A stretch of 64,000 nt of DNA, taken from positions 11,592,944 to 11,656,943 of the forward strand of contig NC_087083.1 of NCBI RefSeq assembly GCF_026151205.1, read 5' to 3'. Positions 23,701 to 33,000 of the stretch are shown piece after piece; positions within the stretch are counted from its first letter, which is position 1, and the number at the start of each line of letters is the position of its first letter. A model generated the notes under the pieces. That model was not told the origin of the DNA and ran no database searches. It saw only the letters and a program-made list of their open reading frames with translations. The position numbers and the translations under genes are program-made. The stretch is from Bolinopsis microptera (Eukaryota > Ctenophora > Tentaculata > Lobata > Bolinopsidae).

Positions 23701-26700
23701 ACTACTGGTAATGTAGTATGTACTACTATACTGGTAATGTACTACTGGTGATGTACTACTGGTGATGTACTACTGGTAATGTACTACTGGTAATGTACTA
23801 CTGGTAATGTACTACTGGTGATGTACTACTGGTGATGTACTACTGACTTTAGCGATGAACATAAATTTAAACTTCTTCAGACCTATAATGAAAGAATACC
23901 AGTTCACGCCAAGCTCCAAGATGTTGACTATAACTGAGGGTCTGGAAGTAGATGTGAAACTTGTAGCCCGCCGTGTCGCCTTCAGGTAAACTAACATTGT
24001 ATCCCACATCCAGAAACATAGCAGATTGGCAGATAATGTGCGAGGAAATTTTCTGGGTGAAGAGGAAATTTTCTTTTTTTTAAATTCCTTGTCGTATTCC
24101 TTGTATTCCTTGTATTCCTTGTATATAGTAAGATTTTTTAAAGTTTGATGAATTCAACATAACTGAATTAGGATTAGTAGGGTAAGATATAACTGACTAC
24201 TATACCACAAACCAATACCCGTATACCCCCAGCTGTTATGGTAAGATATAACTGACTACTATACCACAAACCAATACCCGTATACCCCCAGCTGTTATGG
24301 TAAGATATAACTGACTACTATACCACAAACCAATACCCGTATACCCCCAGCTGTTATGGTAAGATAACGACCCTGAACGGGACCCCCCAATCCGGAGTGG
24401 TTATTGAAGCAGCTGGTGCTGGTGACTGTGCTCTTATTGAAGAAGGAGTGTCTGGTTTGTTATTTCGTTAAATAACTCATTTCAATACTTTCAACCAATA
24501 TTCCAATCAAATGTCGGATAACCCTATAAACACGTTTCCTTTACAAGGTAGACCAAGGTATTCAACCAAATCTACAACTTAACTTATCGCCAGAGGATAT
24601 TCTAAGCATCCAATTTTGTAATAGCTTAGTTAGAAGCCAAAGATCATTTGCCCATATTTGAGCACATCCATCAAATTGAAAATGTAATTGCGAAAATCGC
24701 GAACGGAGATATGGACTTTTGTTTATTTTAGGTGGTTTATGGTCTTAGTTTCCACATTTTAATAGATAATTATCTATAGATCACAGAGGATAATAATATT
24801 TTGTTCAGACTTACCTTTGAATTAAAGTGTCACGTCTAGAGTCCGGACCCCACCTGAAGATTATTTACTATTTACCCTTACTTTAGGAGTAGAAGGAGAG
24901 TATCGTATCAGAGGACTTCCGCCCAACTGTCCTATAACAATATCAGTGAGAAGTGATAAATCTACTGATGTTAGACGTGCCTCTCCTAAAACTCGTCTTA
25001 TACAGGTACGTAATATATTTTTAACTAATTACAACACTACAAATCTATTACATTTATTGAGAATTATGTAATGTGATGGAAGTATTTTAAGCGGGCATAT
25101 CCTGTCCAAACCCAGGATACATGAAATAAAGAATTTGGTTTAACTTGTTTGTATGAAAAGCATCAATATACTACTACTTACATTGATACAACCTATTGGT
25201 GAAAAAGGACGAAACTGTTAGCACCATTTGTGATCAATCTTAACTATTTGATCCAATTTATTTTGATCGTCTAGCCTTGTATTGAAATCTAAACAGTCAT
25301 GCACTATTAATAATGTTTATAATAAGGTCGACTCTGAACATCATTCGATAGAGTCAGCACTGCCGACTCAGCAGGTACCTTCATTTCCTCACTCGTTTGG
25401 AAAGTGTAAGTCTTTGCGAGTGATGCTCCCATGTTGTCACGGTGCATAATAATCTACCAGTGAAGCGGTATTAACACTTAATTCCTTATTCAGGTTGGAG
25501 AATCAGATACTGAAAATGTTAACTACATAATATTCCACCAACCCACAACATTTGATATCACCGGTTACATCGACATTGCCGATGAGTACATCTTGACCAC
25601 TAAGGTTTGTGTTTCAAGGTCTGGTTTCGAATTTACCAGCTTTTATTTGAATTGTGTTCCTTTTAATTTAAATCATGAATTATAGTACGTTCAGGGCCCG
25701 AGGCTTTAAAAGTGTAATTACAAGTTTCCGTGTGGGAACTTGTTAGTCACATTTTAAAAGTTAGTTTATGGAGAGCGTGTTTCACTTTTTCCTTAACAAT
25801 CAAACTTTTCAGTCCTTGATTGTGCGCGTTAATGCGCGCGATTTTACCGCTCGAGCGTAGTGCAAATTAACTGGTTTGTACACTTAGCACCGTACGACAA
25901 TTTAAGAAACTCTGAAAGACCTTAATCTAAATCTATTCCCGTAGGTTGTACTGATTGACGAATCACGTGAACAAGGCAGGAAGGTTCATAGCTCACCATT
26001 GGATCAAAGTAGGCTGTTCATCTTCCCGGAAATGGACCTCTCACATTCCTTCACCGTGAAACTGGAGTCTTCCTTATCACCTTCCATGTATAATGTACGA
26101 CATCATAGTTTACTAAACTTATTTAGTATTGCATGGTAGAGGCGGCTCGTTGGGGCACACGCAATTAATTTATTTATAATTTTAAAACCACGCATTTGCA
26201 TCTGCACGCCGGTAAATGGGGCTAATTAACTCTGCAAGCTATGTAAAAAGGGTCAAGGGTAAACCCTTCTCTAATAAGATAGAGCAACATATTTAGTAAA
26301 TACGAATAATTGACTTGTTTAAAATGGAATCTAGGGTTTTACAGATCTCAGAAAACGAGGTGAACTAAATCAACATTGATAGGGATGCCATGTTAGGTCT
26401 CTAATAAAGCCACCATGGACTGTGTTGATTCTTTTAAAGCTTACTATTTACCATGACTATGTTTTCAGTTCAAGATACCTGATGTTAAACTGAAGTCTGA
26501 AGGACCTTACCAACATACTGACATAGCTTTTAACCCCATTAGAAAAAGTGTGCCTCAGGAACAAGGTTTGGCCATTTTTATTGTTGCTACTAAGTCCGAT
26601 CTACACCACATATCCTTCTCCACATATCCCTGTACACCGTGGGAGAATTTCCAAGATCTAGCAGAGTACGGCATCCCCGTCATGTACGAGAAGACAATGG

Positions 26701-28873
26701 CCCAAGTCCTATCTCCAGACGGAAAAACGGAATTGTTCAAGATACTAGCTGGTGTGCTACAGGGTGGTACCTTATCACCTTACCTTGTTGTAATAGTAAT
26801 TGATTACTGTATGAGGCATGCTATAGATGAAGATGAGAAGCGACTTGGACTTACTCTCTGAACGTAGAAAAAGCAGAAGAGTGGTGCCCAAGATCATCAC
26901 CGATGTGGACTTTTCGGACGACATAGACAAGACATGGACAAGGTTAACGAGTTCCTGATTCGAGTAAAATCGGCAGCAGCGAGTGTAGGGCTACACATAA
27001 ACGAAGGCAAGGATAGGACACTGAATATGGAGCATCGATCTGGCGTTCCGAATTCGATCGGAAGAAACCATAGAAAATGTGGATGATCTCGGTGCTTAGG
27101 CTCCTGAATTGAGCGCACATAAATTGGGAGATCGGGGTCAGATAGGGAAAAGCATGGCCCGTGCCCTACTACCTACATAGACTGAATAACATCTGCAAAT
27201 CCAAACTTTCAAAGAACCTTAAGATTTGATTGTTCATTGCGGCTTGCGAATTGGTACTGCTCTACAGATCGAAAACTTGAACAATAACAAAGGCTCAAGA
27301 GAAATGTTTGGTGCTGGATATCTCATGGAAGGACAGCAATGTTACTTTGTATGGGAACCTACCTAGGCTGTCAAACAAGTTACGAAGCAGGAGATTTAAA
27401 ATAGTGGAACATTGCATCAGACATCCTGAGCTACTGGCCAGTGACAAACTCTAAAGAGGAACTGCGAACCCTGATGCGGGACAGGGATATATGGATAGAG
27501 CTTTCTGGAGTAGATCGAATTTAGTTCCGACCTAGTAGTAGGATTACTTGGGTTGACATAATTACTGGGGTTGACATGATAAATATGTGGGCCCATACTT
27601 GTGCAGGAGGTGCATTTTGCTCTCAACATCTGTGTTTTGGTGACCCTCAGGTCCTTTGATTACATACATTTTGTTCTAGAAAATCTGATTTTATCGCAGT
27701 CTACTTTTGAGAAGATTTAATGTTGTTCATTCATTGTGTAAATTTCTATGTAATTGATTGATTTGAAAGATTTCAATAAAAAATTACGTCCATCTCGCAG
27801 TGACACGAGCTAGTTTCACAGCAGTTGCTATTATCGTACTCTCCATGGTATTGGCTGCCAACCACGCTACTCTCGTTCCGGTATTTTCCCAGGTAATTAT
27901 TTTCTTATTTCATTAGGTATGAAGAGTCCAGATTGATATGATGTGAAACTAGGGCATGCTTTTGACGGGTTTTTACTTTTACTTCTTATCGTTATAAATT
28001 TGGTCACCGGATGAGTTATTTGAGTTGGATTATCGTACAAGTTAACCCTGCTGCAGGTTTATCAAAGTGTGATGAACAGGAACAGTGGAGATATCCCTGA
28101 ATCAACAGGGGAGACTAACGGTATGGAGTACATAGACGATGTCCACAGATCAGGTACACTATTTTATAACATGTCTATTTGAAGTTGAGGATATTGGTGA
28201 ATAAGCGACAAACGAATCAATACAACATAAGTTTATATGAAAGTGGGACCACGAGCATCCACGTGCACATTATACAGTTCCATAGTATTACTTGCGCCGC
28301 GCAAGTTGCGCATGTGAAAACGCGCATGTGCTCCGTTATAGGTTCACTGTCGAAACTTTGATCGATTCTATTTTAATAACGTTGTGTAACCTTTTACGAG
28401 AGCTGTATCTTTGGTTGTGTTGGAATATTTTCATAGTTAAATATTGAGCTTCCTAGCAGTAGATTATTTTATATTTTATTAGACATTTGCATGAGTCTAG
28501 TTATACATTACTTCTAGTAGTAGATTATTTTATATTTTATTAGACATTTGCATGAGTCTAGTTATACATCACTTTATCATATTTTATTGATCTGCGGTGT
28601 AGTATTGCCAGATCCCGGTTCAATTTGTAACGGAGTTTTATATTAACAGGAAACTATGTAACAGAGTCGATATATCGACTCTGTTACATATATATATTTA
28701 ACTGTTGCCATGGGGTGGCAAGTCCCCATTCATCGTAGTCCGATAGTGTCACTGCATCCCAATATAATATAAATATAATGATAGAAGAAAAATGAACTTG
28801 TTTTGATAATGACTGAGTAATAGCGACAACCACTTTTTCAGGTATACGCCGTGGAAAGTCTCGAAAGCGTTAA
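8776..28873 (+). CDS. NOMO1: NOMO (nodal modulator), ER membrane protein, 23 coding exons
   Basis: Large ER-lumenal scaffold of the back-of-Sec61 complex (with nicalin and TMEM147), which helps insert multipass membrane proteins. Coding exons: 8776-9571, 10086-10223, 10383-10445, 10577-10723, 12100-12276, 14717-14988, 16135-16228, 17093-17204, 18878-19011, 19275-19432, 20279-20393, 20583-20791, 21403-21505, 21681-21804, 23881-23985, 24351-24454, 24887-25005, 25494-25604, 25945-26094, 26469-26565, 27801-27892, 28057-28153, 28842-28873. All phases agree, giving 1182 residues (human about 1220). Residues 1-21 form a signal peptide (LLTLLLTLLTLAHA), followed by VVVCGGFIKS, the NOMO N-terminal hallmark, and many beta-sandwich repeats (GLVPGDYYI, GVYSIGPLH). 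A membrane segment lies at about 1113-1130 (AIIVLSMVLAANHA). The cytosolic tail ends RRGKSRKR. A second donor at 20409 would add five residues. Several introns carry tandem arrays that copy the splice sites. Confidence 0.95.
9987..10080 (+). repeat. Triplicated 31-bp unit near a NOMO acceptor
   Basis: Three consecutive copies of a unit containing tgctctattcatgatataaa end a few bases before the acceptor at 10084-10085. They lie in NOMO intron 1 and do not contain the splice site itself. Confidence 0.85.
10820..11210. mobile_element. Small inverted-repeat transposon (MITE-like) in a NOMO intron
   Basis: Starts cagggtggcccagaagtaac and ends with the reverse complement, gttacttctgggccaccctg; about 390 bp without coding capacity. 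Relatives with the same ends occur at 47236-47772 and, as a right end only, at about 22500-22660. DNA just right of it (11228-11320) repeats part of its interior (tcgagttatga, acttaatcagtgat), so the locus is a nested or rearranged pair. No clear target duplication is visible. Confidence 0.8.
12782..14371. mobile_element. Foldback element FB1 with G-run/C-run tips and 8-bp target duplication
   Basis: Begins with a G run followed by ccaatggcataaatgg and ends ccattttatgccattgg plus a long C run. Both flanks carry acgcccgt (12774-12781 and 14372-14379), an 8-bp target duplication. The subterminal zones repeat ccattttatg three times. The interior contains tandem and inverted copies of a 270-bp block (for example aaaattttctaagtcaaaatg at 13479 and 13751), which create spurious open frames. 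No transposase is visible; it lies in the NOMO intron between 12276 and 14717. Confidence 0.85.
14988..15119 (+). repeat. Tandem array of a 5' splice-site sequence at a NOMO donor
   Basis: The NOMO exon ends ...gagtataag at 14988 and the intron starts gtatgt. From there about 14 copies of a 9-bp unit (ggtatgtaa or ggtatgtgt) follow, so aaggtatgt, a near-ideal donor, recurs many times. Choice of a later donor would insert units of 9 nt, which keeps frame but often brings in taa (gtatgtaag). Confidence 0.85.
15150..15191 (+). repeat. Dispersed repeat, copy 2
   Basis: tggaaatctcgcgtccgcc followed by gcgcaattcttgttta, closely matching the block at about 850-902. It lies just past the donor array in the NOMO intron. 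Confidence 0.5.
15552..15991. mobile_element. Foldback element FB2 with G-run/C-run tips
   Basis: Starts with a G run then tccaaggggaactttgggg and ends with its complement, ccccaaagttccccttgga plus a C run. The flanks share ctaggta (15545-15551 and 15992-15998), a 7-bp target duplication. The interior is built from repeated ttccccaaa/tttggggaa words and can fold on itself over most of its 440 bp. Non-coding; in the NOMO intron between 14988 and 16135. Confidence 0.85.
16274..16477 (+). mobile_element. 5'-truncated LINE tail
   Basis: Almost identical over about 200 bp to the 3' end of the LINE remnant at 27585-27784. Shared words include gggcccatacttgtgcagga and a final aataaaaaa. It is therefore a truncated retrotransposed copy of the same family, in the NOMO intron after exon 16135-16228. 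Confidence 0.8.
17484..18320 (+). repeat. 24-bp minisatellite, about 35 copies
   Basis: The unit is 24 bp, built from agctcaccttgaaccg plus a variable octamer (agctaacc, agctaaca, agctatca or agctaacg). Because 24 is a multiple of three it stays open on both strands (about 295 codons each), but the repeated octapeptides have no features of a real protein. Read on the - strand every unit has caaggtgagc, a consensus donor. It lies in the NOMO intron 17205-18877. Confidence 0.95.
19433..20278. other. NOMO intron with a small foldback and a diverged dispersed repeat
   Basis: Holds a diverged, inverted copy of the 850-902 repeat at about 19683-19746 and an inverted repeat at 20108-20225. The latter's arms read ttactcgggaatattat and ataatattcccgagtaa. 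No coding exon is seen. Confidence 0.55.
21058..21420 (+). repeat. 70-bp tandem repeat copying a 3' splice site and the start of NOMO exon 13
   Basis: Five copies of a 70-bp unit made of the last 52 bp of the intron (tatctgttttgaag at its end) and the first 18 nt of exon 13 (gtgtctgcagagaaacag, read VSAEKQ). Acceptors end at 21114, 21184, 21262, 21332 and 21402. The last is the one joined to the rest of the exon. The third copy has an extra 8 bp. Use of an upstream acceptor would add 70-nt steps and shift the frame. Confidence 0.9.
21791..21870 (+). repeat. Direct duplication across the donor of NOMO exon 14
   Basis: A 38-bp segment (gactactatataag, then gtattaatattc...) covering the end of exon 14 and the start of its intron is repeated 42 bp downstream. 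A second donor results at 21847. Its use would add 42 nt in frame but introduces a taa stop right after the first junction. Confidence 0.9.
22260..22969. mobile_element. Mosaic of non-coding transposon fragments in a NOMO intron
   Basis: Repeated gcgcttataag / cgattataagcg words at 22283-22445 and 22663-22730 surround the right end of the cagggtggcccagaagt element (to 22660), so one element inserted into another. From 22768 to 22967 follows a block (atactcaacactaccag, attacattggtgc) that recurs at 53044-53226. Confidence 0.55.
22970..23844 (+). repeat. 14-bp minisatellite, about 62 copies
   Basis: The unit is tactactggtgatg with a g/a variant (tactactggtaatg), ending about 36 bp before the acceptor of exon 15. 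ctggtaatg is weakly donor-like. Two short interruptions are present, at about 23562 and 23713. Confidence 0.95.
24182..24358 (+). repeat. 59-bp triplication copying acceptor, 8 nt of NOMO exon 16 and a donor-like site
   Basis: Three 59-bp units. Each starts gtaagatataactgac (donor plus branch-like motif), ends tacccccag (acceptor) and then has ctgttatg, the first 8 nt of exon 16. The next unit, or the exon itself, again starts gtaagat. Acceptors end at 24232, 24291 and 24350; the last leads into exon 16 (SCYGKITTLNG). Each upstream copy thus looks like an 8-nt micro-exon between an acceptor and a donor. Confidence 0.9.
26570..27784 (+). pseudogene. Degenerate LINE inserted in a NOMO intron
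   Basis: After the NOMO donor at 26566 the sequence encodes reverse-transcriptase-like pieces. The clearest is GVLQGGTLSPYLVVIVIDYC, the conserved VLQG-D-T-L-P-Y-L block, at about 26751-26810. Stops and frame changes follow, then a non-coding tail ending in aataaaaaa at 27784. The same tail occurs at 16274-16477. No intact catalytic core remains, so the copy is dead. Confidence 0.75.
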
Positions 28874-30088
28874 AGAACCAGAAACTCAGAAATATAGAAA
28901 TATCAATGTTATTTTGAGAAAGGAAAAAAATGCAATTATGTATTTTTAATGATGCAATATAATTAAGATACTATAGCATATTAGACAATATCATTATATA
29001 CTCATTTTATTTAAACTTTATTATATTTGCGCTTTTAAAGGTATGATAATCTTTCATATTATACAACAGCCAAACGTACGCATGGCTTATTTATGAGAAC
29101 CATTGTTATATTATTTTTTGAAAATCGATATAGATGACAAGGACGCTTTTATAAACTTATTATAGTAAAATAAGATAATTATCATTTTGCCTTTTGGTTA
29201 AGGTAAGGTTTATTCAGCTGATTTTGATGTTTTGGTGTGTTGTTCTGTTTTTGTTGTTGTCTCTATTTTGTTTATTTACGGGTCGAATTTTATTTTATGG
29301 GTAATATCGTGAAACTTATGACATACATTACCCCCTCTATGCAGCATTCCCTCTGTATATTACCCCGTCTCCCTCCCCCTATAATCTATATACAGTACTA
29401 TGAGAAGTATTTGAAGCTAAGATAGCATTATATCATCGAAATGGCAGAATGTTATATTCCGTTCCAATTGATGAGAATGAGGAAATGAAAATGTGCACCC
29501 CAAATAAGTGATAAGCGGGATGAAAAATGTCCAGGGAGAGCGCGTTATAGAGAATAAGGAATAGTGAATACTGTACTATGTTAACCCTATTTTAGCCATA
29601 CTAGACCCCTCTCACCTCTGTTAGCTATTTCACAATTAAAAATGTGATATTTGAACGATCCCTTAGGTCTATAAAACTGAAATTGATACTGTTATTGAAT
29701 AATTCTTAACTTCTCAATTCTAAAATTGAAATGAAACTTATTTTATTCGTGTATTAATTTGCTTTCCTACTGTACACTAACTCCTGTATCCGGGATTGAA
29801 AGTCAAACTATTTTTAGACATGGCCCTACCACAAGGAGTGTGGTCTCTGAAAGACGCGCTCGCTAGAAGAGACGCTCACGAGAAAAATCAGGTTTGTCAA
29901 ATGTAGCTTTTGGATGCATGACGGAGGAGGGGGTGTTCAACCTGATTTTCAAGAAAGGCGTTCCCATGCCGTCGATTACGTATGCTCTCCTTTGCTGCTC
30001 AGAAGAGCGAAATAGCCTCACCGAAAATATGCGTCAACGTAATTCAAATCCGCGAAACTTACACTATGAACTTACTATCAATTCGGTG
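28154..30088 (+). repeat. Direct duplication at the NOMO-VRK boundary, copy 1
   Basis: About 1935 bp matching 30197-31985 with scattered substitutions and small indels. It contains the end of the last NOMO intron, the last NOMO exon (28842-28873), the intergenic DNA and the first VRK exon with its upstream region (29820-29891). It alone has an extra local repeat of about 57 bp (28455-28565) and a 36-bp perfect palindrome (28655-28690). Confidence 0.93.
29777..29817 (+). promoter_or_regulatory. 3' splice acceptor before the VRK start (copy 1)
   Basis: ctaac at 29777-29781 and aaactatttttag ending at 29817, 2 nt before ATG 29820. The duplicate at 31714 is identical. It implies a spliced 5' end, in trans or from a 5'UTR exon. 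Confidence 0.45.
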
Positions 30089-33000
30089 ATAACCTGGCGA
30101 ATTATTGCTAAATAAATGTCTTAAGGCTAACCCTGGCCCTGACTTCAAACCAACCTGAGAATTTGTTTATGATTTCTTTACCTATTCAATTGCATTGTAC
30201 ACAATATTTTATAACATGTCTATTTGAAGTTGAGGATATTGGTGAAAAAGTGACAAACGAATCAATACAACATAAGTTTATATGAAAGTGGGACCAAGAG
30301 GACCCACGTGCACATTATACAGTTCCATAGTATTACTTGAGCCGCGCATGTGCTCGGTTATAAGTTCACTGTCGACATTTTGATTGATTCTATTTTAATA
30401 ATGTTGTTTAACATTTTACGAGAGCTGTATCTTTGGTTGTGTTGGAATATTTTCATAGTTAAATATTGAGCTTCCTAGTAGTAGATTATTTTATATTTTA
30501 TTAGACATTTGCATGAGTCTAGTTATACATTACTTTATCATATTTTATTGATCTGCGGTGTAGTGCCAGATCCCAGTTCAGTTTGTAACGGAGTTGTATA
30601 TTAACAGGAAACGATGTAACAGAGTCAATATATTTAATTGTTGTCATGGGGTGGCAAGTCCCCATTCATCGTAGTCCGATAGTGTCACTGCATCCCAATA
30701 TATAAATATAATGACTGATTAATAGCGACAACCACTTTTTCAGGTATACGCCGTGGAAAGTCTCGAAAGCGTTAGAGAACCAGAAACTCAGAAATATAGA
30801 AATGTTATTCTGAGAAAGGAAAAGAATGCAATTATGTATTTTTAATGATGCAATATAATTAAGATACTATAGCATATTAGGCAATATCATTATTATTTTT
30901 ATTTTATTTAAACTTTATTATATTTGCGCTTTCAAAGGTATAATAATCTTTCATATTATACAACAGCCAAAGGTATGCATGGCTTATTTATGAGAGCTTT
31001 ATTGATAATTATTTTCTGAAAATCGATATAGATGACAAGGACGCTTTTATAAACTTATGAATATGATAAAATAAGATAATTATCACATTTTGCCTTTTGG
31101 TTAAGGTAAGGTTTATTCAGCTGATTTTGATGTTTTGGTGTGTTGTTCTGTTTTTGTTGTTGTCTCTATTTTGTTTATTTACGGGTCGAAGTTTTATTTT
31201 ATGGGTAATATCGTGAAACTTATGACATACATTACCCCCTCTATGCAGCATTCCCTCTGTATATTACCCCGTCTCCCTCCCCCTATAATCTATATACAGT
31301 ACTATGAGAAGTATTTGAAGCTAAGATAGCATTATATCATCGAAATGACAGAATGTTATATTTCGTTCCAATTGATGAGAATGAGGAAATGAAAATGTGC
31401 ACCCCAAATAAGCGGGATGAAAAATGTTCAGGGAGAGCGCGTTATAGAGAATAAGGAATAGTGAATACTGTACTACGTTAACCCTATTTTGGCCATACTA
31501 GACCCCTCTCACCTCTGTTAGCTATTTCACAATTAAAAATGTGATATTTGAACGATCCCTTAGGTCTATAAAACTGAAATTGATACTGTTATTGAATAAT
31601 TCTTAACTTCTCAATTCTAAAATTGAAATGAAACTTATTTTATTCGTGTATTAATTTGCTTTCCTACTGTACACTAACTCCTGTATCCGGGATTGAAAGT
31701 CAAACTATTTTTAGACATGGCCCTACCACAAGGAGTGTGGTCTCTGAAAGACGCGCTCGCTAGAAGAGACGCTCACGAGAAAAATCAGGTTTGTCAAATG
31801 TAGCTTTTGGATGCATGACGGAGGAGGGGGAGTTCAACCTGATTTTCAAGAAAGGCGTTCCTATGCCGTCGATTACGTATGCACTCCTTTGCTGCTCAGA
31901 AGAGCGAAATAGCCTCACCAAAAATATGCGTCAACGTTATTCAAATCCGCGAAACTTTCACTATGAACTTACTATCAATTCGGTGGTGGTCTATGCAGCC
32001 CCCCGGTCTACTCAGCCACATACTCGAGAAATCGGATGTGAGGGTTAAATGAGGAGCTGCACATTGCAGCAAAGTCTCGGGCGAAGAAAGTATGGTACAC
32101 ACTACCTTAACCGTCACTGGCCAAAATAAATCCTTCGGCTTCCTGTAATTGGCTGGTTGCACTTGTGTAACAATGTGGCTGTTGGAATACTCCGAAGTAA
32201 AATAAGTGTCTTGATAAAAATGGACTAATAATTTAATTTAATCCTGTAAAATCCTGTGTAATCCTGATCCCACGTAATGAATAAACTCTTCATACTTGAA
32301 ATCTCTGTTATCTGAGAAGCTAGAGTTTCTATTTTTCTGGAAATTCGTGTATCAAAAGGCCAAACACAATGCATTACAATTTGACTCGATCCAATCATTA
32401 TAAATATCCAAAAACCGATATTTATCAAATAACAAGTACTCCCTCCAGACAGACAGACAGCAGCGTAGTAAGAGGAAGAAAGTGATCGAGATAAGGGATG
32501 ACGAGGTAGAAATGAAACCTCGTGAGGTTAAAAAGAGGAAACCCCCGGCTGAACATCGCCCTGCTGCACAGGCCTCTGTTTCCTTGACTAATAGTGTGAA
32601 TTCTACCGTGGAGAATGCTGACGACACTTCTGTCGGTAAGGGGCCGGTAACAAAACGCTACTATTCAGTGGTCAATTTTTGTCTTCTTGGAAAATAATCA
32701 TCTGTATTTGTGATTTTGAAAAATCAGGATACCAGTTGCATTGTACCGCATTATATCATGAGTCACCTTTATAAACATACGCATGCAGTAAGTATTACAT
32801 GCTAAATCATTCTCGGAACATGCTACGTTTCCTCACTCACTTTTCACTGCCACTCTCTATAATAATGACTTATCAAATCAATAAAAACGTGATACCAATA
32901 GTTTGAGCGTGCGTGCAATTAGCTTTGCTCTCCCAAAGCTTCGTTTGAATAATATCTGGTTTGGTGACTACTTGTTGTAGTATGTGTAGAACGTTATCTC

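Larger units (their letters stand above)
30197..31985 (+). repeat. Direct duplication at the NOMO-VRK boundary, copy 2
   Basis: About 1790 bp, separated from copy 1 by a 108-bp spacer (30089-30196). It carries a second last NOMO exon and a second first VRK exon, both encoding the same peptides as copy 1, so either can be used without changing the protein. Confidence 0.93.
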
